This document shows, one piece after another, positions 7,259 to 15,926 of a stretch of 64,000 bases of DNA (position 1 is the stretch's first letter; every line of letters starts with the position of its first letter). Made by a program: the position numbers and the translations under genes. A model generated the notes under the pieces. The model had not been told where the DNA came from. It saw only the letters and a program-made list of their open reading frames with translations, and made no database searches. This stretch comes from Phytohabitans sp036906915 (GTDB lineage Bacteria; Actinomycetota; Actinomycetes; Mycobacteriales; Micromonosporaceae). The DNA lies in assembly GCF_036906915.1 (NCBI RefSeq), contig NZ_JBAKHX010000027.1:26786-90785 (forward strand), given 5' to 3'.

Positions 7259-7956
7259 AGTTCCTGGCAACACTGCACGTGTGGCGGGTGCCGCGGCGCG
7301 CGGTACCGCTGGCGTTCGGCCGGATGGCGCGCGACCCGCGACGGTTGCGCGCCACCCCGGGGGTGCGCTTCGCCAAGATGCTCGGCACGGGCACCGGCTT
7401 CGCGGTCCGCGACGCCGACCTCACCCGGTACGCGGCACTGGTGGTCTGGGACGGCCCGGACGCGGCGGCGGGCTTCGACTCGACGGCGGCCGCCCGCGGC
7501 TGGGCCCGGATCGCCACGGCGTCCGCGCGCCTCGACCTGCGCCTGGTGAAAGCGCACGGGCGCTGGTCGGGCCGCGAGCCTTTCGGCGACCCGGGCCCCG
7601 ACGAAGAGAAGATGGTGCTCGCCCTCACCCGTGCCCGGCTGCGACCGCGCAAGGCGGTGACGTTCTGGCGGGCCGTGCCGCCGGTCGCCGCCGCCGTCGA
7701 CGAAGCGCCCGGCCTGCTCGCGCACTTCGGTGTGGGTGAGGCGCCCATCGGATGGCAGGGCACGGTGAGCGTGTGGCGCAACGCGGCATACCTCGCCCGG
7801 TTCGCGTACCGTCACCCGGAGCACCGGGCGGCGATCATCCGCACCTCCACCGAAGGGTGGTACGCGGAAGACCTGTTCGCCCGGTTCGCGGTGCTCGACG
7901 TGGTGGGCGACCGTAGTGTGTTGGGCTGGTCAGAGGGAGGGCACGGGCGCGCATGA
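7255..7956 (+). CDS. CrtA-like (spheroidene monooxygenase-type) protein
   Basis: A 233-aa protein that resembles the spheroidene monooxygenase CrtA family (KFLATLHVWRVPRRAVP, RATPGVRFAKMLGTGTGF, a repeated ferredoxin-like half with RLRPRKAVTFW). CrtA adds oxygen at C-2 of acyclic carotenoid ends. In this position it probably oxidises the non-cyclic end of the pigment made by the downstream CruF, glycosyltransferase and CrtD genes; that substrate is inferred from context. It overlaps the preceding and following genes by 4 bp each, so all are translationally coupled. Confidence 0.72.
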   Translation: MKFLATLHVWRVPRRAVPLAFGRMARDPRRLRATPGVRFAKMLGTGTGFAVRDADLTRYAALVVWDGPDAAAGFDSTAAARGWARIATASARLDLRLVKAHGRWSGREPFGDPGPDEEKMVLALTRARLRPRKAVTFWRAVPPVAAAVDEAPGLLAHFGVGEAPIGWQGTVSVWRNAAYLARFAYRHPEHRAAIIRTSTEGWYAEDLFARFAVLDVVGDRSVLGWSEGGHGRA

Positions 7957-8498
7957 GGTTGGTGCCGTGGAAGCCGGACGACCTTGCCAGACGGCTGGAC
8001 GACGTGGTGGCCGTGTACGGCGAGGCGATGGGGTATCGGGCCGAGCTGCTGGAGGCCCGGCGCGGCTACATAGCCACACACGTCCGGCGACCCGGGTTCC
8101 GGGCCGTCGCCACGCTGACCCGCGACGGCCACCTGATCGGTTTCGGGTACGGCTACACGTCGGCGGGCGGGCAGTGGTGGCACGACCAGGTGCGTGGCGC
8201 GCTCGACGACGAGAGCCGCAAGACCTGGCTGACCGACTGCTTCGAGGTGGTCGAGCTGCACGTCCGGCCGCCGGCCCAGGGTCACGGCGTGGGCGCCCGG
8301 CAGTTGCGCTCGCTGCTGTCGATGGCCACCGGCCGCACCGCCCTGCTGTCGACCCCCGAGGCCGACGAGCGCACCTCCCGGGCCTGGCGGCTGTACCGGC
8401 GCTTCGAGTTCGTCGACGTGCTGCGCGACTTCCGCTTCCCCGGCGACGAGCGGGCGTTCGCGGTGCTGGGCAGGACCCTGCCGCTAGGGCCTGTTTGA
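7953..8498 (+). CDS. GNAT-family N-acetyltransferase
   Basis: A 181-aa single GNAT domain. The acetyl-CoA pyrophosphate loop is at residues 103-110 (RPPAQGHGVGARQLR, a Q/RxxGxG/A variant), preceded by the VELHV strand and followed by the AWRLYRRFEF helix-strand typical of the C-terminus. No substrate can be named. It is embedded between carotenoid genes with 4-bp overlaps on both sides, but GNAT enzymes have no known step in this pathway, so it may act on a protein or metabolite that merely shares the operon. Confidence 0.83.
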   Translation: MRLVPWKPDDLARRLDDVVAVYGEAMGYRAELLEARRGYIATHVRRPGFRAVATLTRDGHLIGFGYGYTSAGGQWWHDQVRGALDDESRKTWLTDCFEVVELHVRPPAQGHGVGARQLRSLLSMATGRTALLSTPEADERTSRAWRLYRRFEFVDVLRDFRFPGDERAFAVLGRTLPLGPV

Positions 8499-9214
8499 TC
8501 GGGCTGCTGGCCGCGCTGGTCCTGGCGCAGATCGGGTACCCGCTGACCAGCGGTGACGCCCGCGCCAGGCTCACTGTGGCGGTGGTCGTGCTGGGCTTCG
8601 TCTTGTCGGTCGCGCATGCCTGGGCAACTCGCGGCCCCCGCACCGCCGCCTGGCTGGTCGCGGCGACCGCCGGTGGCGGGTTCGCGGTCGAGGCGCTGGG
8701 CGTGGCGACGGGTTTCCCCTTCGGCGCGTACGCCTACTCGGGCGACCTCGGCCCGAAGCTCGCCGGCGTGCCCCTGGTCATCCCGCTCGCCTGGACCTGG
8801 ATGGCGTGGCCGGCATGGCTCTCGGCGCTGCGGGTGGCCCGCCGGACGGTGTCGCGGGTCGCGCTGGGCGCGGTCGGGCTCGCCGCGTGGGACCTCTTTC
8901 TCGACCCGCAGATGGTCGCCGAGGGCTACTGGACCTGGTCGGATCCCCACCCGGCCTTGCCCGGCGTTTCCGGCGTGCCGATCGGCAACTACCTCGGCTG
9001 GCTCGCCGTGGCTCTGCTGATGATGGTCGCCCTCCGAGCCGCGGCACCCGAGAAAGCGAACGACGCCCCCGCCCATGTCCTCTATCTCTGGACATACGCG
9101 TCGAGCGTGCTCGCACACGCGGTCTTCCTCGACCTGCCCGCATCAGCGGCGTGGGGCGCCGCCGGCATGGGCGCACTGGCGATTCCACTGGCCGTGAAGC
9201 TATGGCGACGTTGA
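8495..9214 (+). CDS. cruF: Carotenoid 1,2-hydratase CruF-type membrane protein
   Basis: A 239-aa protein of the DUF422/CruF family, which hydrates the terminal psi-end double bond (C-1',2') of lycopene-type chains. It has about seven hydrophobic segments and the family hallmarks PFGAYAYSGDLGPKLAGVP, LAAWDLFLDPQMVAEGYWTW and GVPIGNYLGW. The start is taken as TTG at 8495 inside a TTGA overlap with the GNAT stop; no ATG or GTG lies nearby in frame with a better site. It overlaps the glycosyltransferase start by 13 bp. With that gene and the CrtD-like desaturase it makes the hydroxylated, glycosylated end of a carotenoid. Confidence 0.88.
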   Translation: MIGLLAALVLAQIGYPLTSGDARARLTVAVVVLGFVLSVAHAWATRGPRTAAWLVAATAGGGFAVEALGVATGFPFGAYAYSGDLGPKLAGVPLVIPLAWTWMAWPAWLSALRVARRTVSRVALGAVGLAAWDLFLDPQMVAEGYWTWSDPHPALPGVSGVPIGNYLGWLAVALLMMVALRAAAPEKANDAPAHVLYLWTYASSVLAHAVFLDLPASAAWGAAGMGALAIPLAVKLWRR

Positions 9215-10260
9215 TAGCCTGGCTGGTGGCCGCGCTGACCGTGCACACCGCCGTCAACGCCCTCCTCCTGCGGCGGCCACCCCGTGGTGCGAGCGTGACC
9301 GAGAAGGTCGCCGTACTGCTCCCGGCACGCGACGAGGCCGAGCGGATCGAGCCCTGCCTGCGCGCCCTGCTCGCCCAGCGCGGCGTACCCGACCTGCGCG
9401 TCATCGTGCTCGACGACGGCTCCACCGACGGCACCGCCGAGATCGCCCGGAGCGTCGGGGTGGAGGTCGTCATCGGCGAGCCCCTGCCGGCGGGCTGGCT
9501 GGGCAAGCCGCACGCCTGCCAGCAGCTGGCCGACCTCGCACCGGACGCCACCGCGCTCGCTTTCGTCGACGCCGACGTGGTCCTCGCGCCGGACGCCGTG
9601 GCGGGCGCGGTGTCGCAGCTGCGCACGGGTGGGTTCGGCATGCTGTCCGTGTACCCGATGATGGTGGCGGGGACGGCGGGTGAGCGGCTCGTGCAGCCGC
9701 TGTTGCAGTGGTCGTGGCTGACGTTCCTGCCGTTACGCGCGATGGAACGCTCGCCGCGGCCCTCGTTGGCCGCCGCGGGCGGCCAGTTCCTGGTCGCGGA
9801 CCGCGCGGCCTACGCGCGGGCCGGCGGCCACGCGGCCGTACGCGACCAGGTCGTGGAGGACGTCGCGCTGGCGCGCGCCGTCAAGCGCGCGGGCGGCCGC
9901 ATCGCGCTCGCCGACGGCTCACGCGTCGCGACCTGCCGCATGTATCGCTCGTGGCGTGAGCTCGACGCGGGCTACACCAAGTCGCTCTGGACGATCTCAC
10001 CCGCCGTCGTGCTTCTGCTGCTCATCCTGTACGCCTTACCACCGGCCCTGGCACCGATGGCACCCATGGCCGGGCTGGCCGGCTACGTCTTCGGGGTCAC
10101 GGGCCGGGTCATCGCCGCGCGGGCGACCGGCGGGCGAGTCTGGCCGGACGCGCTCGCCCACCCGATCTCGGTCGTCCTCTTCGGATGGCTGGCGCTCCGC
10201 TCGGTCTACCTGCGGCGACGCGGGCGGCTCGCGTGGCGCGGTCGGGTGATCGACACATGA
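9202..10260 (+). CDS. cruG: Family 2 glycosyltransferase, CruG-like
   Basis: A 352-aa GT-A glycosyltransferase: KVAVLLPARDEAERIEPCL opening, IVLDDGSTDGTAEIA, FVDADVV as the DxD metal site, and the VVEDVALARAVKRAGG acceptor motif. One N-terminal and two to three C-terminal membrane segments anchor it. CruG-type enzymes glycosylate the tertiary hydroxyl made by CruF. The start is ATG at 9202, 13 bp inside cruF. The fused gene order hydratase-glycosyltransferase supports a carotenoid acceptor; the donor sugar is unknown. Confidence 0.84.
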   Translation: MATLIAWLVAALTVHTAVNALLLRRPPRGASVTEKVAVLLPARDEAERIEPCLRALLAQRGVPDLRVIVLDDGSTDGTAEIARSVGVEVVIGEPLPAGWLGKPHACQQLADLAPDATALAFVDADVVLAPDAVAGAVSQLRTGGFGMLSVYPMMVAGTAGERLVQPLLQWSWLTFLPLRAMERSPRPSLAAAGGQFLVADRAAYARAGGHAAVRDQVVEDVALARAVKRAGGRIALADGSRVATCRMYRSWRELDAGYTKSLWTISPAVVLLLLILYALPPALAPMAPMAGLAGYVFGVTGRVIAARATGGRVWPDALAHPISVVLFGWLALRSVYLRRRGRLAWRGRVIDT

Positions 10261-10275
10261 CTATATGCTGTCGGC

Positions 10276-12624
10276 GTGACGGACCGGCTCGAACCACTGT
10301 CACCGCAAGCCGTATCGAGAATTACGACCCTGGCCGAACTGGCCGCGCTGCTGCGCCAGCTCCGCCGCCGGGAGGCCCGGCATGAGGGCGCCACCCCGCT
10401 CACCTACCGCGAGCTGGCCGCCAAGACGGGCTGGTCGCGGGGCATCCTCGGGGAGTACTTCGCGGGGCGGGTGCTGCCGCCGACCGACCGGTTCGACGTG
10501 CTGATCCGGCTGCTCGGCGCCACCGCCACCGAGCAGGGCTGGCTGGCGACCGCCCGCGACCGGGTCGAGGAGGGCCGGCGGGCGCCCGCACCGGTTCGCG
10601 CGCCTCGGGCGGCCCCGACGTCGCGGCAGCTGCCGCCGCCGGTGCCCGGGTTCGCGGGGCGGGCCGCGCAGCTCGCCGCACTCGACGGCCTGCTCGACCC
10701 CGAGCCGGCTAGCCCGATGGCGCTGATCACGGCCGTCTCCGGCACCGCCGGAGTGGGCAAGACCGCGCTCGCGCTGCACTGGGCGCACCGGGTCGCCGAC
10801 CGGTTCTACGACGGGCAGTACTACCTGAACCTGCGCGGGTTCGACCCCGTCGGCGCTCCCGTCACACCCGCGGAGGCCATCCGGACGATGCTCGACGCGC
10901 TGGGCGTACACCGGATCCCGGCGTCCCTCGACGCGCAGGCCGCGCTCTATCGCGGCATGCTTGCCGACCGGCGTGTACTGGTCGTGCTCGACAACGCCCG
11001 CGACGCCGACCAGGTGCGCCCGCTGCTGCCCGGCGGGCCCGCGTGCCGGGTGCTCGTGACCAGCCGCAACCAGCTCGCCGGCCTCATCAGCACCGACGGC
11101 GCCCGGCCGATCCGGCTCGACCTGCTCACCGTCGCCGAGGCCCGCCAGCTCCTCGCCGCCCGCCTCGGCCCCGACCGCCTCGCCGCCGAACCAGCCGCCG
11201 TCGACGACATCATCGCCGCCTGCACGCGGCTGCCCCTCGCCCTCGCGATCGTGGCCGCTCGCGCCGCGCTGCATCCCGAGTTCACGCTCACGGCGCTGGC
11301 CGCCGAGTTGCGGGCCGCGCGCGGTGGACTGACCGCGTTCGCCGGCGCCGACCCGGCATCCGACGCCCGCGCCGTCTTCTCCTGGTCGTACCAGGCGCTC
11401 AGTCCGGCCGCCGCCCGGGTCTTCCGGCTGCTGGCGCTGCACCCGGGCCCCAGCGCGGGCGCACCCGCCGTGGCGAGCCTGGCCGCCCTCCCCGCCGCCG
11501 ACACCGGCCCTCTGCTCGCCGAGCTGACCCATGCCAACCTGGTCGACGAGCCCGCACCGGGCCGCTATGTGTGCCACGACCTGCTCCGCGCGTACGCCGC
11601 CGAACTGACCCGGTCCGTCGACTCCGGCGACGAGCGGCGCGCCGCCACGCGCAGAGCCGTCGACCACTACCTGCACACCGGGCACGCCGCCGACCGCCGG
11701 CTCGACCCGCACCGCGACCCCATCCCGCTCCCGCCGGCCCAGCCGGGCGTCACCCCCGAGGAGATCCCCGACCACGGTGCCGCCCTCGCCTGGTGCGACG
11801 CCGAGCTGCCGGTACTGTTCGCGGCCGCCTCCTCGGCGGTCGCCGAAGGGTTGGACCTGCACCTGTCGCGGCTCAGTCGCGTCCTCGCCCACTTCCTCGA
11901 ACGCCGCGGTCATTGGCACCGCTGGACCACGGTCCAGACCATGGCCATCGCGGCCGCCGGGCGCCTCGACGACCCCGCCGAGGCGGCACCGGCGCACCGC
12001 AGCCTCGGCCGGGCGTACGTACACCTCGGGCGGGAAGACGACGCCATCCGGCATTTCACCGCCGCACAGGCCGCGTACCGCGCGACCGGCGACCACGCCG
12101 GTCAGGCCCGCATCGAGTTCGACCTGAGCTGGGTGGCGGTCCGGCAGGACCGGCACCGCGACGCGCTTCGGCACAGCCGAATCGCGCTCGACCTTTTCAT
12201 CAAGGCCGGAAACCGGTCCGGGCAGGGGCGCGCGCTCAACAACATCGGCTGGTCGCTGAGCTGGCTCGGCCACCACATCGAGGCCGTCGGGTACTGCCTG
12301 CGCGCGCTCGACCTGCTCCAGCAGATCGACGACCGGTTCGGCGCCGCCGACGCCTGGGACAGCCTCGGCCACGCCCAACACGAGCTCGGCTGGTATCGAG
12401 AAGCCGCCATCTCGTACGAACACGCACACGCCCTGTGGCGCGAGCTCGGCCACCTTTACCAGGAGGCCGACCTACTGGCCCGCCTCGGCGACACCCAGTC
12501 AGCGGCCGGCGACCAGGACGGCGCCTCATCGACGTGGCGCCGAGCCCTGCACATCCTCGTCGACCTGTCCCACCCCGACGCCGAACAGATCAAAGCCCGC
12601 CTGTCCCGCGCCAGCGCCCCGTAG
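10276..12624 (+). CDS. HTH-NB-ARC-TPR (STAND) transcriptional regulator
   Basis: A 782-aa regulator. Residues 15-95 are an XRE-like helix-turn-helix (YRELAAKTGWSRGILGEYFAG). The NB-ARC ATPase follows at about 125-400, with P-loop GTAGVGKT (156-163), Walker B VLVVLDNARD and CRLPLALAIVAARA-type GxP motif. The last 300 residues are TPR-like repeats (GRALNNIGWSLSWLGHH, DAWDSLGHAQHELG). It resembles AfsR-type regulators without the SARP activation half. It starts with GTG, 15 bp after the glycosyltransferase and 1 bp before the desaturase, so it probably controls, or is carried with, the carotenoid genes. The ligand is unknown. Confidence 0.86.
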   Translation: MTDRLEPLSPQAVSRITTLAELAALLRQLRRREARHEGATPLTYRELAAKTGWSRGILGEYFAGRVLPPTDRFDVLIRLLGATATEQGWLATARDRVEEGRRAPAPVRAPRAAPTSRQLPPPVPGFAGRAAQLAALDGLLDPEPASPMALITAVSGTAGVGKTALALHWAHRVADRFYDGQYYLNLRGFDPVGAPVTPAEAIRTMLDALGVHRIPASLDAQAALYRGMLADRRVLVVLDNARDADQVRPLLPGGPACRVLVTSRNQLAGLISTDGARPIRLDLLTVAEARQLLAARLGPDRLAAEPAAVDDIIAACTRLPLALAIVAARAALHPEFTLTALAAELRAARGGLTAFAGADPASDARAVFSWSYQALSPAAARVFRLLALHPGPSAGAPAVASLAALPAADTGPLLAELTHANLVDEPAPGRYVCHDLLRAYAAELTRSVDSGDERRAATRRAVDHYLHTGHAADRRLDPHRDPIPLPPAQPGVTPEEIPDHGAALAWCDAELPVLFAAASSAVAEGLDLHLSRLSRVLAHFLERRGHWHRWTTVQTMAIAAAGRLDDPAEAAPAHRSLGRAYVHLGREDDAIRHFTAAQAAYRATGDHAGQARIEFDLSWVAVRQDRHRDALRHSRIALDLFIKAGNRSGQGRALNNIGWSLSWLGHHIEAVGYCLRALDLLQQIDDRFGAADAWDSLGHAQHELGWYREAAISYEHAHALWRELGHLYQEADLLARLGDTQSAAGDQDGASSTWRRALHILVDLSHPDAEQIKARLSRASAP

Positions 12625-12625
12625 G

Positions 12626-14065
12626 GTGCGGACGGTGCGGGTTGTTGTCGTCGGGGGTGGGGTCGGGGGGTTGGCTGCCGCGGCCCGGGTGGCGCTTGCC
12701 GGGCATGACGTCACCGTGTTCGAGCGCTCCAGCCAGGTTGGGGGAAAGCTTGGGCGGCTCGCGCGAGACGGGTTCGTCTTCGATACCGGGCCCGGCCTGC
12801 TGACGCTGCCGCAGGTGTACACCGACCTGCTCGGGCCGCTCGATCTGGTGCCGTTGGACCCGATCGTGCGGCACGCGTTTCCGGACGGTACGGTGCTGGA
12901 TTCCTGCCGCGATCCGGCCGCCTTCGGTGAGCGGATCGCCGCCGCGCTCGGAGCGGGCGCCGCACGGGAGTGGGCGGGGCTGTGGCGGCGGGCGGAGCGG
13001 GTGTGGCGCGCCGCGTGGCGAGACATCCTGCGCGCCGATGTCGGCTCGCCGCTGGCTCTGGCGCCGCTCGCCTGGCGGCTGCGGGACCTGTGGGCTGTGC
13101 GGCCGGGGCAGACGCTGCGCGGGCTCGGGGTGGCCGATCCGCGGCTGCGGATGCTGGTCGACCGGTACGCCACCTATGCGGGCGCCGACCCCCGCCGTGC
13201 CCCGGCCGCACTGCTCGCGGTGCCGTACGCCGAGATGGCCTTCGGCGGATGGTACCTGCGTGGTGGGCTCGCTGGGCTGGCCGACGCGCTGCTGACCCGC
13301 TGCCTCGACCTGGGCGTGGTGGTGCAGACCGGCGCGCGGGTGACGGCGATCGAGGCGGCCGGTGGCCGGGTACGCGGCGTGCGGGTGGCCGGCGACCTGG
13401 TGGCCGCCGACGCCGTGGTGTCCAATGTGGACGCGCTGACCACGTATCGGGAGCTGCTGCACACGCCGAGTCGCCTGGCCCGGCTCGCCGACCGCAGCCT
13501 GGCCGGGTTCGTGCTGCTGCTCGGGGTGCGCGGCGACTCCGGCATGGCGCACCACACTGTCTACTTCCCGCGGGACTACGACGCCGAGTTCGACGCGGTG
13601 TTCGGCGGGCCGGGGCGGCGCGCGCGACCAGTACCCGATCCCGCGGTCTATGTCACGGTGGCCGACGATCCGGCGGTGCGGCCGCCGGGGCACGAGGCGT
13701 GGTTCGTCCTGGTGAACGCGGCACGGCACGGCACCGCGGCGAGTGCGGTGAACTGGCGCCGGCCGGGGCTGGCCGAGGCGTACGCCGACCGGATCCTGGA
13801 CGTGCTGGCCGAGCGCGGCGCAGACGTGCGCGACCGCCTGGTCTTCCGCGAGATCCGCACACCGGCTGACCTCGCCGACGGCGCGCACGCCCCCGGCGGC
13901 GCGATCTACGGCACCGCCGGCAGCCTGACGCGTACGCCGAACCGCGGCCCGGTGCGCGGCCTGTACCTGGTCGGCGGCTCCACCCACCCGGGCGGCGGCC
14001 TGCCGATGGTGCTGCTCTCGGCCGAGATCGTCGCCCGCATGGTGGTCAGCGAAGCGCGTGCCTGA
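12626..14065 (+). CDS. crtD: Carotenoid desaturase/hydroxycarotenoid desaturase (CrtI/CrtD type)
   Basis: A 479-aa FAD enzyme of the CrtI family. The dinucleotide motif is VVVVGGGVGGLAAAARVALAGHDVTVFE at residues 6-33, followed by VGGKLGRL and FDTGPGLLTLP. The C-terminal FAD motif is GLYLVGGSTHPGGGLPMVLLSAEI. CrtI, CrtD and CrtP cannot be separated by eye. Placement beside CruF and a CruG-like transferase favours CrtD, the 3',4'-desaturase acting after hydration. The first GTG (12626) is one base after the previous stop; GTG at 12635 is an alternative. The 3' end overlaps the convergent CDP-alcohol transferase by 20 bp. Confidence 0.85.
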   Translation: MRTVRVVVVGGGVGGLAAAARVALAGHDVTVFERSSQVGGKLGRLARDGFVFDTGPGLLTLPQVYTDLLGPLDLVPLDPIVRHAFPDGTVLDSCRDPAAFGERIAAALGAGAAREWAGLWRRAERVWRAAWRDILRADVGSPLALAPLAWRLRDLWAVRPGQTLRGLGVADPRLRMLVDRYATYAGADPRRAPAALLAVPYAEMAFGGWYLRGGLAGLADALLTRCLDLGVVVQTGARVTAIEAAGGRVRGVRVAGDLVAADAVVSNVDALTTYRELLHTPSRLARLADRSLAGFVLLLGVRGDSGMAHHTVYFPRDYDAEFDAVFGGPGRRARPVPDPAVYVTVADDPAVRPPGHEAWFVLVNAARHGTAASAVNWRRPGLAEAYADRILDVLAERGADVRDRLVFREIRTPADLADGAHAPGGAIYGTAGSLTRTPNRGPVRGLYLVGGSTHPGGGLPMVLLSAEIVARMVVSEARA

Positions 14066-14717
14066 CCGCGGCGAGCAGCTGTGCCAGCCCGAACAACGCC
14101 AGCGTCAGCCAGATCGCGCTCATCACGGTGATGACGCCGGCCGGGAGGTCGGACTGGACCAGGCCGGACGCTCCGGCCAGCAGTAGCCCGGTGACGGCCA
14201 GGACGACGCGGGTGGGCCGCTCCCCGATGGTCACGACCCCGATCTCCCGCATGCCGGCGGCCGCCGCCCGCGCTCGCACGTACTCGTGCAGCCAGCACAC
14301 CGCTCCCACCAGTACGACCAGCGGCGCGGACGCGCCGACCACCCAGAACGCCACCAGCCAGCACGCCTCGCTGATCCGGTCGGCGAGCGAGTCGTACAGG
14401 TACCCGAGGCGCGAGGTGCGGCCGGAGATCACCGCCACCGCGCCGTCGACGCTGTCGGCGACCGCGGACAGCAGCACGAACACCGCCGCCAGCACGAGCC
14501 GGCCGGTCGACTGCCCGGCCAGCACCGGTGCCGACGCGGAGAGCGCCACGCCGGCGCCGGTGACCGCCGCCGGCGGTATCCCGACGCGCGCCAGCACCGA
14601 GCCCATCGTGTACGCCGAGTGCAGCCACCGGCGCACCGCCGGACCGGCGCGACGCGGGTCGAAGCCGCCGTGCAGCCGTGCCCACTCGACGGCGTAGCCG
14701 TCCCAGTTACCCACCAT
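14046..14717 (-). CDS. CDP-alcohol phosphatidyltransferase family membrane protein
   Basis: A 223-aa enzyme that condenses a CDP-activated alcohol with a second alcohol to make a phospholipid or related compound. The family signature is visible at about residues 87-113: DSVDGAVAVISGRTSRLGYL followed by YDSLADR, giving D-x2-DG, then G-x3-D-x3-D; the usual AR after DG is AV here. About five membrane segments follow. Which lipid it makes is not evident. It is convergent with the desaturase and lies 39 bp downstream of metF on the same strand. Confidence 0.82.
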   Translation of the reverse strand: MVGNWDGYAVEWARLHGGFDPRRAGPAVRRWLHSAYTMGSVLARVGIPPAAVTGAGVALSASAPVLAGQSTGRLVLAAVFVLLSAVADSVDGAVAVISGRTSRLGYLYDSLADRISEACWLVAFWVVGASAPLVVLVGAVCWLHEYVRARAAAAGMREIGVVTIGERPTRVVLAVTGLLLAGASGLVQSDLPAGVITVMSAIWLTLALFGLAQLLAAVRHALR

Positions 14718-14756
14718 CGATCAACCGATGAACTGAGCCGGAAGACGCGGTGGGGC

Positions 14757-15674
14757 TTAGGCGCGCGCGCCGACCTGGAGGTGCTGCCAGACCTCGCGGG
14801 TCGCGGTCGACCTGTTGAGGGTGATGAAGTGGATGCCCGGCACGCCCTCGGCGAGCAGCCGAGCGCACATCTCGCTGCACTGCTCGATGCCCAGCTGGCG
14901 CACCGCGTCTGGGTCGTCGGCCACCCGCTCGAAGCGCGCCAGCAGGGCCGGGGGGAACGGCGCACCGGAGAGCTGCTCGGAGCGCTCGATTGTGGCCATC
15001 CTGGTCACGGGCATCACGCCGGGCAGGATCGGGGTATCGCAGCCGACCGCGGCGACCCGGTCGCGCAACCGCAGGTAGTCGTCGGCGTCGAAGAACATCT
15101 GCGTGATCGCGAAGTCGGCCCCCGCGCGGCACTTCGCCACGAAATGCTGGGTATCCGACGCGATGTCCGGCGAGCGCGGGTGCTTGTACGGGAAGGCGGC
15201 CACGCCGACGCAGAAGTCGCCTGACTCCTTCACCAGGCGGACCAGGTCGTCGGCGTACAGCACGCCCTCGGGGTGCCGCACCCACTCGCCCATCGGGTTG
15301 CCAGGCGGGTCACCCCGGACAGCGAGGACGTTGCGCACGCCGACGCCGGCTAGCCGGCCGATCACGTGCCGCAGCTCGGCCACCGAGTGGTTGACCGCGG
15401 TCAGGTGGGCCATCGGCAGCAGCGTGGTCTCGGTGGCGACCCGCTCGGTCACGGCCACGGTGGTGTCGCGGGTCGTGCCGCCAGCGCCGTAGGTGATCGA
15501 GACGAACGACGGGCGCAGCGACTCGAGCTCGCGGATCGCCTGCCAGAGCAGGCGCTCACCCTCTGCCGTCTTGGGCGGGAAGAACTCGAACGAGAAGGTC
15601 GGCCCGCCGTCACGGATCAGCTCGCCGATCGACGGCTGCGACCCGGGGAGGGTGGAAGGGAGTCCGAGTGCCAC
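14757..15674 (-). CDS. metF: Methylenetetrahydrofolate reductase
   Basis: A 305-aa FAD-dependent enzyme that reduces 5,10-methylene-THF to 5-methyl-THF for methionine synthesis. The markers are FSFEFFPPKT with the catalytic Glu, SITYGAGG, MAHLTAVNHS, NVLAVRGDPPG and the late GIEQCSEM segment. The start is GTG at 15674: TACAGT lies 7-12 nt upstream as a -10-like element, suggesting a leaderless mRNA. The open frame extends to 15800 but that part has no family similarity. metF next to a polyprenyl synthase matches the mycobacterial Rv2172c-Rv2173 order. Confidence 0.94.
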   Translation of the reverse strand: MALGLPSTLPGSQPSIGELIRDGGPTFSFEFFPPKTAEGERLLWQAIRELESLRPSFVSITYGAGGTTRDTTVAVTERVATETTLLPMAHLTAVNHSVAELRHVIGRLAGVGVRNVLAVRGDPPGNPMGEWVRHPEGVLYADDLVRLVKESGDFCVGVAAFPYKHPRSPDIASDTQHFVAKCRAGADFAITQMFFDADDYLRLRDRVAAVGCDTPILPGVMPVTRMATIERSEQLSGAPFPPALLARFERVADDPDAVRQLGIEQCSEMCARLLAEGVPGIHFITLNRSTATREVWQHLQVGARA

Positions 15675-15849
15675 GGTGCGACTGTATCGGCTCCCGCAAT
15701 CGCGACCCGCCCGCATCTCAACTCGTGGCGCGCCGCCCCCGAAAACGTCGTACCCCCGGCGTAGAACTCTCGCCAGCACGGGGAGTCCCGTCCGGTCCAC
15801 GCGAGGGCCGGGCGCGAGGTCGGGTCGACCTGTGCGGCAATACGGGGGC

Positions 15850-15883
15850 GTCCGGCGGCGCTTCGATCGAGGCGCCGCCGGAC
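15850..15883. other. Perfect 12-bp inverted repeat in the metF upstream region
   Basis: Arms 15850-15861 (GTCCGGCGGCGC) and 15872-15883 flank a 10-nt loop TTCGATCGAG. It lies between divergent metF and the XRE-TPR regulator, where no gene ends. It may be a regulator operator or an RNA hairpin. Confidence 0.5.
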
Positions 15884-15926
15884 GGTCGTGGGGTCAGCAC
15901 CGTCGAGCACATCGAGGCTGCTGGAG

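Noticed and set aside
15734..15745. CCCCCGAAAACG, identical to one arm of the dnaE2 palindrome
   Set aside because: The partner arm is absent, and a 12-mer of this composition can recur by chance.
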